From positions 1 through 64,000 of the forward strand of contig JBIIJE010000002.1 of the NCBI GenBank assembly GCA_044234005.1: a stretch of 64,000 nucleotides of DNA, written 5' to 3'. Under the pieces are notes generated by a model that saw nothing but the letters and a program-made list of their open reading frames with translations, had not been told where the DNA came from and did no database searches. Positions 8,277 to 16,994 of the stretch are shown one piece after another; positions within the stretch are counted from its first letter, which is position 1, and the number at the start of each line of letters is the position of its first letter. Both the position numbers and the translations under genes were made by a program. Origin of the DNA: OLB11 sp044234005 (GTDB lineage Bacteria; Bacteroidota; Bacteroidia; Chitinophagales; Chitinophagaceae).

Positions 8277-9299
8277 ATGAAAATTCTTTTGATTCGTTTT
8301 TCATCCATTGGCGATATTGTACTTACAACACCCGTAATAAGGTGTATAAAAAATAAGTACCCTCATGCTGAATTGCATTTTGTAACAAAAAAAGTAAATG
8401 CTCATATATTAGAAGCAAATCCTTACTTACATAAAATACACACTTTAGACAACGATATTCAACCTTTATTACTTGAATTATTAAAGGAAAACTTCGATTA
8501 CATCATCGATCTTCATAAAAATATTCGTTCTCGCTATATTCACTTTATATTATGTCAGGCTTTTAATAGTAACATAACTTATATAAGCTTCAACAAACTC
8601 AATATAAGAAAATGGTTATATACACGTTTGAAACTGAAAGTGCTACCAGACAAAAGTATTGTAGATAGATATTTTGTAGGATTACAAAAAATACAGGTAA
8701 GTAATGATGGGCAAGGATTAGATTATTTCATACCGAAGGATAGTGAACTAAAAAATGAGGACCTTCCTTTAAGTCATGTTTACGGTTTTGTAGCCTGTGC
8801 AATAGGTGGACAACATGCCACCAAACAAATGCCCGTAGAAAAATGGATAACACTCTGTAAAGCAATACAACATCCTATAGTATTGCTAGGTGGCAAAGAA
8901 GATGAGGTGATGGCCAATACGATTCAACAAATAGATACAGTAAGAATCTACAATGCATGTGGTAAATTCAACTTGCACGAAAGTGCGCATATTATTCAAA
9001 AATCGAAACTAGTCATTACACATGATACTGGACTCATGCATATTGCAGCAGCATTCAAAAAAACAATTTTAAGTATTTGGGGCAATACAGTTCCTGCCTT
9101 TGGCATGTTTCCTTACTACGGATTTAACAATCTAAGAGGTAATGTTGCCCCTCAATCGTTTCTTTTTCAAGTCAATAATTTAAGTTGTCGACCTTGTAGT
9201 AAAATTGGATATAAAGCTTGCCCGAAAAAGCATTTCGACTGTATGCAGAAAATAAACGTACTTGAAATCGCCGAGAAAGCCAATTCGCTTTTAAGCTAA
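8277..9299 (+). CDS. Glycosyltransferase family 9 (heptosyltransferase-like)
   Basis: A 340-residue GT-B enzyme of family 9, the ADP-heptose:LPS heptosyltransferase family. The N-terminal signature KILLIRFSSIGDIVLTTPVI and the donor-site segment HDTGLMHIAAAF are both present, with GGQHATKQMP and LLGGKEDE between. It probably adds a sugar to the LPS core or another surface glycan on the cytoplasmic face. It starts five bases after the LysM/DPBB gene, so the two envelope genes are likely co-transcribed. The acceptor cannot be read from the sequence. Confidence 0.92.
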   Translation: MKILLIRFSSIGDIVLTTPVIRCIKNKYPHAELHFVTKKVNAHILEANPYLHKIHTLDNDIQPLLLELLKENFDYIIDLHKNIRSRYIHFILCQAFNSNITYISFNKLNIRKWLYTRLKLKVLPDKSIVDRYFVGLQKIQVSNDGQGLDYFIPKDSELKNEDLPLSHVYGFVACAIGGQHATKQMPVEKWITLCKAIQHPIVLLGGKEDEVMANTIQQIDTVRIYNACGKFNLHESAHIIQKSKLVITHDTGLMHIAAAFKKTILSIWGNTVPAFGMFPYYGFNNLRGNVAPQSFLFQVNNLSCRPCSKIGYKACPKKHFDCMQKINVLEIAEKANSLLS

Positions 9300-9676
9300 A
9301 ATTTTACTTCAAACCAGACAGGCTCTTGGCTATCAAAATCGCCTTGATAGTTGATTGTCAATTCTTCATTGGCTTCTATGCGGCGGATAGTTTTAATATA
9401 AATAGTTTCATTTTCATAATCTTGAAAATACTCACAATTAGAAGGATTTGCGTGATTATAAATTGGAATATTACCCATGGCCATGCACGCATACTCATTT
9501 TCCCACAAAAAAATATAATTATAAAGTACGGTTTTATCGATTAGTTCTTTTTCACTAGGGGTTAAAACAATCACGGGTGAAATCTCGATGACGGTATCTT
9601 TCTCAATCCTTTTATTTGTAAATACGCCCCAACCTTTCTCGCTAGTGCGACTTGTAAATAGTGAGGATAAAATCAT
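9296..9676 (-). CDS. SET domain-containing protein (putative protein-lysine methyltransferase)
   Basis: A 126-residue protein that is essentially a bare SET domain. Visible motifs are KGWGVFTNKRIEKD (GWGVF at 15-19), the SAM-binding YNHANPSNCEY (73-83), which corresponds to the eukaryotic NHSCxPN segment, and the catalytic-site EELTINY (104-110). There are no pre-SET or post-SET zinc clusters. SET-family enzymes transfer methyl from SAM to lysine; the target here is unknown. Its ATG overlaps the mreD stop (ATGA), so it is translationally coupled to mreBCD, an unusual setting. Its stop overlaps that of the convergent GT9 gene by four bases. Confidence 0.88.
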   Translation of the reverse strand: MILSSLFTSRTSEKGWGVFTNKRIEKDTVIEISPVIVLTPSEKELIDKTVLYNYIFLWENEYACMAMGNIPIYNHANPSNCEYFQDYENETIYIKTIRRIEANEELTINYQGDFDSQEPVWFEVKF

Positions 9677-10218
9677 ATACGCTTCGTTTCACGCTTCGCA
9701 AAAATAAGTTGACTGATAAGTATTAGCAAAATCGAAATAACACTGGACAATAAAGTTTTAAATGATATCCAAAGTATATTCTTAATACTCCAATCTTGAA
9801 TGAGATAATAAGACAAATGATGAATACCAATACACATTGCCGCGTACAACATAAATGAGGTAAAACCCATTCTGTATAAACCTGGCGTTGTAGTTCCTAA
9901 TTCCTTAATATTTTGCTGGAAAAATAAATTTAAAATAGTAGGCCTTACAAACCCTAAAAGCACACCTGCCGCAGCATGCATACCAGGCGTATTGTTAAAC
10001 ATATCAATGATTATACCCATGATAAATCCTAACAACATGGTGAGCCAATGAGGCGTATTTACTGGCAATACCAATAAAATAAGTGGATAAACCATCGGAA
10101 TAAAGGCTGGGATCCCGAACAAAGTAATGGACGACTTAATCGTCATATCATCTAGCATGAGTAGCTGAATAAGCATGATGACAATAAAATTCAAAATGAA
10201 CTTAATGGGCTGGCTCAT
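9673..10218 (-). CDS. mreD: Rod shape-determining protein MreD
   Basis: A 181-residue inner-membrane protein with about five hydrophobic segments, in the elongasome position after mreC. I chose the ATG at 10218 (MSQPIKFILNFIVIM), which overlaps the mreC stop by 17 bases; a longer TTG start at 10242 is possible but less likely. Motifs such as GFIMGIIIDMFNNTPGMHA match the MreD family, in which a Gly/Asp-rich loop precedes the fourth helix. Its stop overlaps the SET gene start. Confidence 0.9.
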   Translation of the reverse strand: MSQPIKFILNFIVIMLIQLLMLDDMTIKSSITLFGIPAFIPMVYPLILLVLPVNTPHWLTMLLGFIMGIIIDMFNNTPGMHAAAGVLLGFVRPTILNLFFQQNIKELGTTTPGLYRMGFTSFMLYAAMCIGIHHLSYYLIQDWSIKNILWISFKTLLSSVISILLILISQLIFAKRETKRI

Positions 10219-11074
10219 GTTTTCGATTGGGTTCGTTATCAAGTTTTATAGAATCCTCTACGGCTTGCTCAAAAATAGTTCTTTCAATGAGTGTTTCATT
10301 TTTTACAACATAAACATATTGCAGCTTGCGAAAATTTGTAGATAGCCATATGAGATACGACGTATTGCCAAGAACCTTTACGGCTCTTCCAATCATTACC
10401 TTTTCTGGAAATGCTGAAAAACCACTTGTGTAAATTGTATCTAGAGGTTTTATTTTACTAGATTGATCGATACCGGTTAAAGTGACTAAATCAGGATCTT
10501 TACCATCCCATTTTACTGGACCTTCGCTGCCATCTGGTGTACGTGCGCTAATTTTCATTTTTTCCGAGAGCACAGAAATAGCCACACTGTATATAGGACT
10601 TACATGAGTGATTTTACCCACTACGCCGCTCGCACTAATTACCGCCATTCCATTTTTTACACCTTGATTACTTCCTATATCCAAAGTGATATAATTAGTC
10701 TTTTTATCAATCGAATTATTGATGACTTTGGCAGGTAAATATTGATAGTTTGTAGTTTGTCTTACTGAATCTTCTACAACAACTTTCTTATATGATGTAT
10801 CTAGTAAAGGATTGGCGGGAATACTAATTCCTAGTTTCTGTTTAAGCACCGCATTCTCTCTTACTAAACTATCATTTATTTCATGCAAATGAATATAAGA
10901 AACCCACTTTGCTTTACGTGATAATAGCTTGCCAGCAATAGCTCTAGAAGAATTATAGTAAGAGGATTGTTGATAAGAATTATTGCTTAGAATAATACTA
11001 AAGCAAATAATCTCAAAGAAAATAAATAAGATGAATGCACGAAAATGAGTTAATAATGAAACTAGATTACGCAC
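10202..11074 (-). CDS. mreC: Rod shape-determining protein MreC
   Basis: A 290-residue bitopic protein: a transmembrane helix near residues 10-32 (FRAFILFIFFEIICFSIIL), a coiled coil, then the periplasmic beta-barrel core (YITLDIGSNQGVKNGMAVI, SGVVGKI). It links MreB filaments to the PBP/RodA machinery. It begins with GTG; the sequence from there (MRNLVSLLTHFRAFIL) matches the usual MreC N-terminus. It lies 42 bases after mreB. Confidence 0.94.
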   Translation of the reverse strand: MRNLVSLLTHFRAFILFIFFEIICFSIILSNNSYQQSSYYNSSRAIAGKLLSRKAKWVSYIHLHEINDSLVRENAVLKQKLGISIPANPLLDTSYKKVVVEDSVRQTTNYQYLPAKVINNSIDKKTNYITLDIGSNQGVKNGMAVISASGVVGKITHVSPIYSVAISVLSEKMKISARTPDGSEGPVKWDGKDPDLVTLTGIDQSSKIKPLDTIYTSGFSAFPEKVMIGRAVKVLGNTSYLIWLSTNFRKLQYVYVVKNETLIERTIFEQAVEDSIKLDNEPNRKHEPAH

Positions 11075-11116
11075 AAAAAAATTCTATTCTGGATGGATTT
11101 GGTAAAAAAATATGGA

Positions 11117-12139
11117 TTATTGCATCAAGAATGGATACTTATGAACATGCTTCAAAGCCATCCCTGTTCCTCGTACTACACTTCTTAAAGGATCATCAGC
11201 AACATGAACCGGTAGCTTTATTTTATGAGCTATTCTTTTATCTAAACCACGTAAAAGTGCGCCACCACCTGTCAGGTACAAACCTCGTCTAAAAATATCT
11301 GCGGCTAATTCAGGCGGTGTTTTTTCCAAGGCCTTTAAAATAGCCTCCTCGATTTTAAAAATTGATTTATCTAAAGCATCTGCCACCTCCTGATACGAAA
11401 CCATAATTTGCTTTGGAATACCCGTTACCAAATCACGACCATTTACCGCAACATCATCTGGCGGATGATCTAATTCTTTCAAAGCACTACCAACTTGAAT
11501 CTTGATTTGCTCAGCAGTACGTTCGCCTATAAGCAAACTATGATAACGTCGCATGGCTTCGATAATGTCTGCCGTAAATTCATCGCCTGCAATACGAATA
11601 CTCTCATCACATACGATACCAGATAATGAAATTATAGAGATACCTGTTGTACCGCCTCCAATATCAATAACCATATTACCTGTTGGTTCTTCTACATCAA
11701 TTCCAATACCTAAAGCGGCTGCCATCGGTTCGTGGATCATATATACTTCTTTTGCACCTGCTTGCTCTGCGCTGTCTCTAACCGCACGCTTCTCAACCTC
11801 TGTAATTGAGGATGGAATGCAAATAACCATACGCCAACTTGGGGCGAATAAAGGTTTCTTAGGGTAAATGAGTTTAATCATTTCACGTATCATTCCTTCA
11901 GCCGCATTAAAATCTGCAATTACCCCATCTTTCAAAGGACGAATTGTTTTCAAATTTTCATGCACCTTACCATCCATCATCATGGCACGTTTACCTACTG
12001 CGATAATTTTATTATTTGTTCGGTCTACCGCTACAATTGATGGTTCATCTACCACAACTTGTTCATTATGAATAATTAGAGTATTGGCAGTGCCCAAGTC
12101 AATAGCGATATCTTGCGTAAAAAAATTAAATAAACCCAT
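11117..12139 (-). CDS. mreB: Rod shape-determining protein MreB
   Basis: A 340-residue actin homologue that forms filaments under the inner membrane and directs lateral wall synthesis. Actin-fold nucleotide motifs are IDLGTANTLI at the N-terminus, VIDIGGGTTGISIISL in the middle and LTGGGALLRGLDKRI near the C-terminus. It heads the operon mreB-mreC-mreD-SET. The PBP2 and RodA genes that often follow mreD in Bacteroidota are not in this window. Confidence 0.97.
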   Translation of the reverse strand: MGLFNFFTQDIAIDLGTANTLIIHNEQVVVDEPSIVAVDRTNNKIIAVGKRAMMMDGKVHENLKTIRPLKDGVIADFNAAEGMIREMIKLIYPKKPLFAPSWRMVICIPSSITEVEKRAVRDSAEQAGAKEVYMIHEPMAAALGIGIDVEEPTGNMVIDIGGGTTGISIISLSGIVCDESIRIAGDEFTADIIEAMRRYHSLLIGERTAEQIKIQVGSALKELDHPPDDVAVNGRDLVTGIPKQIMVSYQEVADALDKSIFKIEEAILKALEKTPPELAADIFRRGLYLTGGGALLRGLDKRIAHKIKLPVHVADDPLRSVVRGTGMALKHVHKYPFLMQ

Positions 12140-12319
12140 GGTTTCTTCTCGGAGTAAAATGCTTTAAAAACAATTATTCGCGAAGTTAGAAGATAAAATT
12201 AGATATAGAAAAATAATTGCTTCTATTTGAATAAAAATCAATTAAAACTTCTCAACAAGCAATTAAGTATTTAACAAATACAACAACCTCTGTTTGTTGA
12301 AGCCCCCTTGAAGAATGTT

Positions 12320-13234
12320 TTAGTCTAGCTGTTTATTTCGATATTGCATCAAGAATATTTCCCCGCCAATGCGCAACTTGGAAATGTCATCATAATGAAC
12401 TCCATCGAACAATTGAATCGACGGATATTTAGCCGTATTTACCTCAAAATTTAAAGTTGGCTTATCAGCCACTAACTGGTCGATGGCACTATTTACACGC
12501 TTACTATTCAAGATACTATTAGTTGGAATTTTTACCATATAAGCTGGCATATTTGCTGTAGCATTAGAAATACTTCTCAAACTAAACAGCAAGGAATACA
12601 ATTGTTGATAGTAATTCGCATTACCCGAATCAGACTCACCTTGCATCCAAATCAATCCTCTGAATTTAACCTTTTTACCCTTTCCAGCTAAAGTGTTTTC
12701 GGCTTGAACCATCATATCTCTCAGTTGATAATACATACCTCCATTGATTTGATTCCAATTTGAAATTGAAACCGAATCAATTGCACTTTTTATAAGATAA
12801 ACGTTGTCATTATAGTAAAATTGTGCGCGATGCATCAACTCTTGTTCTACGCCCCAACCTACAACTTTGTTGCCCCAACTCGAAGTATCGTTATATGATT
12901 TATCTCTTGTATTGAGAGGAATTAGCATATTTTCAAAACCAGGTGTAAATACACCGAAAGGAGCATTCCCATTTCTCCATACTTTGATTAGCTTTTGGGT
13001 ATCGCGATACCGAGAAGGCAAGACCGTAAACATGTTACCCAGACTATTCACTCCAACTGCATTAGATTGACCTGCAAGAACAAAAATATTTGCGACATTG
13101 GTATCCACTTTTTGGGTGCGTAAACTGTCAGCATAAAATCCAGCCGATTGAACTTGATCTGGCACTTTTATTCTGTTACATGCTGCTAAAAAACAGATAA
13201 CAAAAAGCCCACAGAGAAATAATAATTGTCGCAT
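12320..13234 (-). CDS. SASA-type carbohydrate esterase lipoprotein
   Basis: A 304-residue lipoprotein; the signal ends at lipobox LAAC with Cys19. The mature part is an SGNH-like fold of the sialate O-acetylesterase (SASA/CE6) family: nucleophile Ser57 in GQSNAVG, the block WMQGESDS, and the catalytic His in FDGVHYDD. It probably removes acetyl groups from a polysaccharide or sialic-acid-like sugar at the cell surface; the substrate is not evident. It is monocistronic with its own strong promoter at 13264-13294. A weak CAACAA/TTGTTG hairpin at 12281-12299 may end its transcript. Confidence 0.85.
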   Translation of the reverse strand: MRQLLFLCGLFVICFLAACNRIKVPDQVQSAGFYADSLRTQKVDTNVANIFVLAGQSNAVGVNSLGNMFTVLPSRYRDTQKLIKVWRNGNAPFGVFTPGFENMLIPLNTRDKSYNDTSSWGNKVVGWGVEQELMHRAQFYYNDNVYLIKSAIDSVSISNWNQINGGMYYQLRDMMVQAENTLAGKGKKVKFRGLIWMQGESDSGNANYYQQLYSLLFSLRSISNATANMPAYMVKIPTNSILNSKRVNSAIDQLVADKPTLNFEVNTAKYPSIQLFDGVHYDDISKLRIGGEIFLMQYRNKQLD

Positions 13235-13263
13235 CTAGGTATCAACTTTAATATTTAATGTTA

Positions 13264-13294
13264 CAAATCTATTTGTTATTAGTTAAAAAGCAAA
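13264..13294 (-). promoter_or_regulatory. Bacteroidota-type promoter of the esterase gene
   Basis: On the minus strand TTTG (13291-13294) is followed after 19 bases by TAGATTTG (13264-13271), a perfect match to TTTG-N19-TAnnTTTG. It lies 30 bases upstream of the ATG. Confidence 0.75.
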
Positions 13295-13498
13295 CTATTG
13301 ATTTGAATCATTTTGAACGAACCTCTGTATTGTTTGTATACAAATGAAAAGCTAATTAGATATGAAAAATTGGAGCACAAATGCTCAAGTGTGAAATTTT
13401 TTTCACGAATAAAAATTACAAGCTATTTCACTTACACGAAATCTGCTTAAAATGTATCCCATTAAAAGGATTCAGCTTATGAATGAAATTCAAAGGTA

Positions 13499-13552
13499 AA
13501 AGAGAGGTTTTAGACCCTAAATTCAAGCATATAGTAAAAACAAACTCTCTTT
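13499..13552 (+). terminator. Stem-loop with U-rich tail in a gene-free gap
   Basis: AAAGAGAG (13499-13506) pairs with CTCTCTTT (13545-13552) across a 38-base loop and is followed by ATATTTTTATTTT on the + strand. The gap 13235-13605 holds no ORF longer than about 15 codons. Small hairpins also occur near 13372-13420 (GAGC/GCTC and GTGAAA/TTTCAC). No + strand gene lies upstream to be terminated, so this may end a small RNA or simply be an AT-rich inverted repeat. Confidence 0.35.
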
Positions 13553-13605
13553 ATATTTTTATTTTCACATTTTTGAACCTATTTTAGCAACATTCAACTT
13601 CAAAT

Positions 13606-14361
13606 ATGCAATACGAAATCAAACAAGCTGGCAAGTTTAAATATGTTCAAGAAGGTATTGGCGAACCACTCGTTTTATTACATGGATTGTTTGGTGCATT
13701 GAGTAATTTCAAAGATTTGGTGGATCATTTTAAAACAAAGTACACAGTTTATATACCGATGCTCCCTTTGTATGATTTAACTAATTTGGACACTTCAGTT
13801 TCTGGCTTAGCAAAACATGTAGCTAGATTTTTAGATCACATGAAAATTACGAACGTGCATTTACTTGGTAATTCTCTAGGAGGTCATATTGCTTTGGTTT
13901 ATTCTTTAAATCATTTAAACAATGTAAAAACTATTACGTTGACAGGCAGCTCGGGCTTGTTTGAAAATGGAATGGGCGAGACTTATCCTAAACGTGGCGA
14001 TAAAGATTTCATCCGAAAAAAAGTAGAACTTACGTTTTATGATCCGCAATCTGCTACACAAGAACTGGTTGATGAAGTTTATAATATTGTGAACAATCGA
14101 TTGAAAGCTATCAAGATAATTTACCTAGCAAAATCAGCTATAAGGCACCATTTAGGTGATGAATTAAAGAATATCCATAAGCCAGTTTGTTTAATTTGGG
14201 GGCGAAATGATACCATCACTCCTCCTATGGTAGCGGAAGAATTTAAAAAATTATTACCTAATTCGGAATTACATTGGGTCGATAAATGTGGTCATGCTCC
14301 AATGATGGAAGTCCCCGAGGTTTTTAATGAACTTTTGAGTACCTTTTTACTAAAACATTAA
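13606..14361 (+). CDS. Alpha/beta hydrolase
   Basis: A 251-residue alpha/beta-hydrolase-fold enzyme without a signal peptide. HGLFGALSNF is the oxyanion loop, Ser90 in GNSLGG the nucleophile elbow, Asp in WGRNDTITPP and His in CGHAPMME complete the triad. The substrate cannot be assigned. It is followed after 61 bases by the CBS-domain gene, an association seen in other Bacteroidota. Confidence 0.9.
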   Translation: MQYEIKQAGKFKYVQEGIGEPLVLLHGLFGALSNFKDLVDHFKTKYTVYIPMLPLYDLTNLDTSVSGLAKHVARFLDHMKITNVHLLGNSLGGHIALVYSLNHLNNVKTITLTGSSGLFENGMGETYPKRGDKDFIRKKVELTFYDPQSATQELVDEVYNIVNNRLKAIKIIYLAKSAIRHHLGDELKNIHKPVCLIWGRNDTITPPMVAEEFKKLLPNSELHWVDKCGHAPMMEVPEVFNELLSTFLLKH

Positions 14362-14422
14362 GATACTATTTACTTGGCTTTCGAAAAAATGCATTGATAT
14401 TTACAAGTGAAAAACCACTACT

Positions 14423-15085
14423 ATGGATTCTAAATCGTTGATGTCACTAAGTATGCCAGTGCTTTCGCTAACAGATAGCGGGGATAAAGCGCTACGATTG
14501 ATGAATGAATATCGCATATTTCATTTACCCTTAATACAACGGGATAATTACCTCGCGCTTATCTCAGAAGATGATTTACTTGATTGGGACACGCCAGAGG
14601 AACCTCTGTCGTTAGCAGAGTTCATAAATTTCCGACCGTTTATTTTTGAAAAAACGCATCCATTTGAAGCGATTAAAATAGCAAAAGAATTCAACCTTTC
14701 TCTCGTTCCTGTTTTAAATGAACAAAATCATTTTAGTGGAAGCATAACCATTGATGGATTGTTCGGTTTTATCGCAGATCAAAATGCAATAAAAGAATCA
14801 GGAGCAATAGTTATATTAGAAATCGAACAGCGTAATTATAGTCTTTCTGAAATAGCTCGCATTTGTGAAAGCAATGACATTCAAATATTACATGTAAGCA
14901 TGAAAAGTGTGGAAGGCTCTCCCCATATCTTGGTAAGCTTAAAATTAAATAAGAATGACGTACGAGCTTTGTTAGCTTCGTTTGAACGGTATAATTACGT
15001 AGTTACGGAAGTCTATGCGGCCGAAGAGCATACCGAAGATTTAAAGAGTAATTATGATGCATTCATGCATTATTTGAATGTTTGA
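14423..15085 (+). CDS. CBS domain protein with C-terminal ACT-like domain
   Basis: A 220-residue cytosolic protein. Two CBS modules occupy about residues 1-135 (LRLMNEYRIFHLPLIQRDNYLALISEDDLL; LSLVPVLNEQNHFSGSITIDGL) and probably bind an adenine nucleotide. Residues about 145-205 (GAIVILEIEQRNYSLSEIARICES) form an ACT-like ligand-binding domain. No catalytic domain is present, so it is likely a regulator or sensor. It is co-directional with the upstream hydrolase. Confidence 0.85.
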   Translation: MDSKSLMSLSMPVLSLTDSGDKALRLMNEYRIFHLPLIQRDNYLALISEDDLLDWDTPEEPLSLAEFINFRPFIFEKTHPFEAIKIAKEFNLSLVPVLNEQNHFSGSITIDGLFGFIADQNAIKESGAIVILEIEQRNYSLSEIARICESNDIQILHVSMKSVEGSPHILVSLKLNKNDVRALLASFERYNYVVTEVYAAEEHTEDLKSNYDAFMHYLNV

Positions 15086-15107
15086 TAAACACTCATAAAC
15101 AAAAAAA

Positions 15108-15125
15108 GAAAGCGTTTAGGCTTTC
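15108..15125 (-). terminator. Intrinsic terminator overlapping the THX stop codon
   Basis: On the minus strand GAAAGC-CTAAAC-GCTTTC is followed by seven Ts. The TAA stop of the THX gene (15116-15118) lies in the loop, so terminator and coding end are fused. Confidence 0.65.
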
Positions 15126-15223
15126 TTCGCACTTGCTTTTTTCTTTGAAACACGCATACGGTGTTTGCCAAAAGAGCTTTTAAAGCGCTTACCACGTTTT
15201 GTTTTTACATCACCACGTCCCAT
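15116..15223 (-). CDS. thx: 30S ribosomal protein THX
   Basis: A 35-residue, very basic protein beginning MGRGDVKTKRGKRFKSSFGK, the signature of bacterial THX, which sits in a cavity of the 30S head and stabilises the subunit. The basic tail (SKKKASAKKA) is typical of Bacteroidota versions. It is encoded upstream of (and on the opposite strand to the CBS gene from) a tight terminator, and lies between that gene and HU. Confidence 0.92.
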   Translation of the reverse strand: MGRGDVKTKRGKRFKSSFGKHRMRVSKKKASAKKA

Positions 15224-15287
15224 AAATTAATTTTTTAATGAATCGCGAATATAGGGTTTATAATAGACTTATTGGTCTTTTGGGTAT

Positions 15288-15310
15288 AAAAAAACCGAGA
15301 CGAATCTCGG
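15288..15310 (-). terminator. Strong intrinsic terminator of hup (UUCG tetraloop)
   Basis: Minus-strand CCGAGA-TTCG-TCTCGG followed by seven Ts (15288-15294 on +). A perfect 6-bp GC-rich stem with a UUCG loop and U-tract is a textbook rho-independent terminator, about 30 bases past the hup stop. Confidence 0.85.
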
Positions 15311-15339
15311 CTTTTCACTTTGTACGAAACAGAGTAGAA

Positions 15340-15621
15340 TTATTTACCACCAGAAACTTTAGTACTTAATTCTTTACCAGCTTTGAACTTTGCTACTTTT
15401 TTTGCAGCAATTTTAATTTCTTTCCCCGTTTGTGGGTTGCGGCCCATACGTGCAGCACGTTTAGAAACTGAGAAAGTTCCGAAACCTACTAAAGTAACTT
15501 TATCACCTTTTTTAAGTGCTACGGTTACTGCATTAATAAATCCGTCTAGTGCTTCACCAGCTTGCGTTTTTGTACATTCGGCTGCTTTCGCCATTGCTTC
15601 AATTAATTCCGCTTTGTTCAT
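15340..15621 (-). CDS. hup: HU family DNA-binding protein
   Basis: A 93-residue HU protein: MNKAELIEAMAKAAECTKTQ, then VTLVGFGTFSVSKRAARMGRNPQTGKEI, the DNA-binding arm with the conserved RNPQTG. It forms dimers that bend and compact DNA. It is monocistronic between its own promoter and a strong terminator. The window also carries a second, divergent HU-like gene at 32928. Confidence 0.96.
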   Translation of the reverse strand: MNKAELIEAMAKAAECTKTQAGEALDGFINAVTVALKKGDKVTLVGFGTFSVSKRAARMGRNPQTGKEIKIAAKKVAKFKAGKELSTKVSGGK

Positions 15622-15663
15622 TTTTTTAAATTTTTTTTGAGTTATGAAAAGTATTTAATGCCG

Positions 15664-15693
15664 CTAAATTACTATGTTTTAGCTCATGACAAA
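15664..15693 (-). promoter_or_regulatory. Probable promoter of hup
   Basis: On the minus strand TTTG (15690-15693), 18 bases, then TAATTTAG (15664-15671), one mismatch from TAnnTTTG. Confidence 0.5.
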
Positions 15694-15787
15694 ATATTTT
15701 TTTGTTTGAAAGCCCTATCAATAAAGGATTTACACAAATTATCAACAAGTATTTGTTTTGAAACCCTTTCTCTGTATAGCTTATAGC

Positions 15788-16093
15788 CTATACTATTTTT
15801 TTCATCACAGTTCTAAATGCGATAAATTTATCACTAAATCTATCGTACCCCTTTTGTCGCAATAATGGAGCAAATGTTTGAATGTATTGCTGGTAGCGAC
15901 TTTCAGAGTCTGTTAGGTATTGTACCACAAATGTTTTTGCCTCATCATCAGTAGGCTCTATCAATTCACAAAATGTATAATCATCGAACATACCAGTCTC
16001 AATTACTTCATTTATGTGAGTACTTTTCATCCATTGCAGCCACTCCTGTTCAATATCAGGATGCACTTTTATGGTTACGTTATATATATACAT
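15788..16093 (-). CDS. DUF4286 family protein
   Basis: A 101-residue protein starting MYIYNVTIKVHPDIEQEWLQWM, the hallmark of DUF4286, a small ferredoxin-like alpha/beta family of Bacteroidota with unknown function. The C-terminal RFSDKFIAFRTVMKKI is also typical. I chose ATG 16093; the longer in-frame TTG start at 16141 would overlap exonuclease III. It lies 17 bases after xth and is probably co-transcribed with it. Confidence 0.85.
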   Translation of the reverse strand: MYIYNVTIKVHPDIEQEWLQWMKSTHINEVIETGMFDDYTFCELIEPTDDEAKTFVVQYLTDSESRYQQYIQTFAPLLRQKGYDRFSDKFIAFRTVMKKIV

Positions 16094-16110
16094 GTTAATT
16101 CTTAGGGGTT

Positions 16111-16878
16111 TTATAAATCTAGTTTCAACATCACAGGGCAATGATCAGAATGTTTTATATCAGGCAAAATCGCAGCATCTTCAATTTTATTTCGCAAAGT
16201 CTCAGACACATTTATATAATCAATTCGCCAACCTTTGTTATTAGCTCTGGCATTGGCTCTAAAACTCCACCAACTATACTGATGTGGATGCAGATTAACG
16301 ATACGAAAAGAATCAATCATTCCGGCGTTAAAAAAATCATCCATCCAAGCTCGTTCTTCAGGCAAGAAACCTGATGAATCTTTATTGCTTTTCGGATCAT
16401 GTATATCAATCGCACGATGACATATATTGTAATCACCTGCTAAAATGAGATGCTGATTTTTATTGTTCAATTTACTTTGCAACCATTTCAAATAATCAGC
16501 AAGGAATTCCATCTTGTAAGCTTGCCTTTCATCGCCACTACTTCCACTTGGGAAATAAGTATTAATTAATAAAGTATCTCCAAACTGAGCTTGTAAAACT
16601 CGCCCTTCAAAATCGGCTTGTTCTAATCCGCACCCTGCCTGAATCATATCCGGCCTTACCTTACTAATTATACCCACTCCACTATAGCCTTTTTTCTGAG
16701 CTGAAAACCAATAACAATGATAACCTAAAGCTTCGAAATCTTTGGTTGGGATATCTTCGACGTGAGCTTTAATCTCTTGAAAACAATAAACGTCAGCTTG
16801 ATTTGTTTGTATCCAATCGAGCAGCCCCTTAGAAATAGCGGAACGTATTCCGTTGACATTATAAGATACAATTTGCAT
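16111..16878 (-). CDS. xth: Exodeoxyribonuclease III
   Basis: A 255-residue exonuclease III / AP endonuclease of the EEP fold, acting on abasic sites in base-excision repair. Visible motifs: SYNVNGIRSA, metal ligand Glu in CFQEIKA, GDYNICH, WMDDFF and the catalytic SDHCPVML at the C-terminus. First gene of a two-gene run with DUF4286. Confidence 0.96.
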   Translation of the reverse strand: MQIVSYNVNGIRSAISKGLLDWIQTNQADVYCFQEIKAHVEDIPTKDFEALGYHCYWFSAQKKGYSGVGIISKVRPDMIQAGCGLEQADFEGRVLQAQFGDTLLINTYFPSGSSGDERQAYKMEFLADYLKWLQSKLNNKNQHLILAGDYNICHRAIDIHDPKSNKDSSGFLPEERAWMDDFFNAGMIDSFRIVNLHPHQYSWWSFRANARANNKGWRIDYINVSETLRNKIEDAAILPDIKHSDHCPVMLKLDL

Positions 16879-16948
16879 GAAAAAACTTGAGAATAGAAGT
16901 TAATAATTATTTCGCTAATATAGTATCATATAGTCATCTATAATAAAA

Positions 16949-16969
16949 AAGCCCTCATATTGAGAGCTT
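16949..16969 (-). terminator. Terminator of the T9SS cargo gene
   Basis: Minus-strand AAGC-T-CTCA-ATA-TGAG-G-GCTT followed by TTTTATTAT, some 25 bases after the stop at 16995. Confidence 0.6.
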
Positions 16970-16994
16970 ATTAATAAATTATATTTTGAAAATA

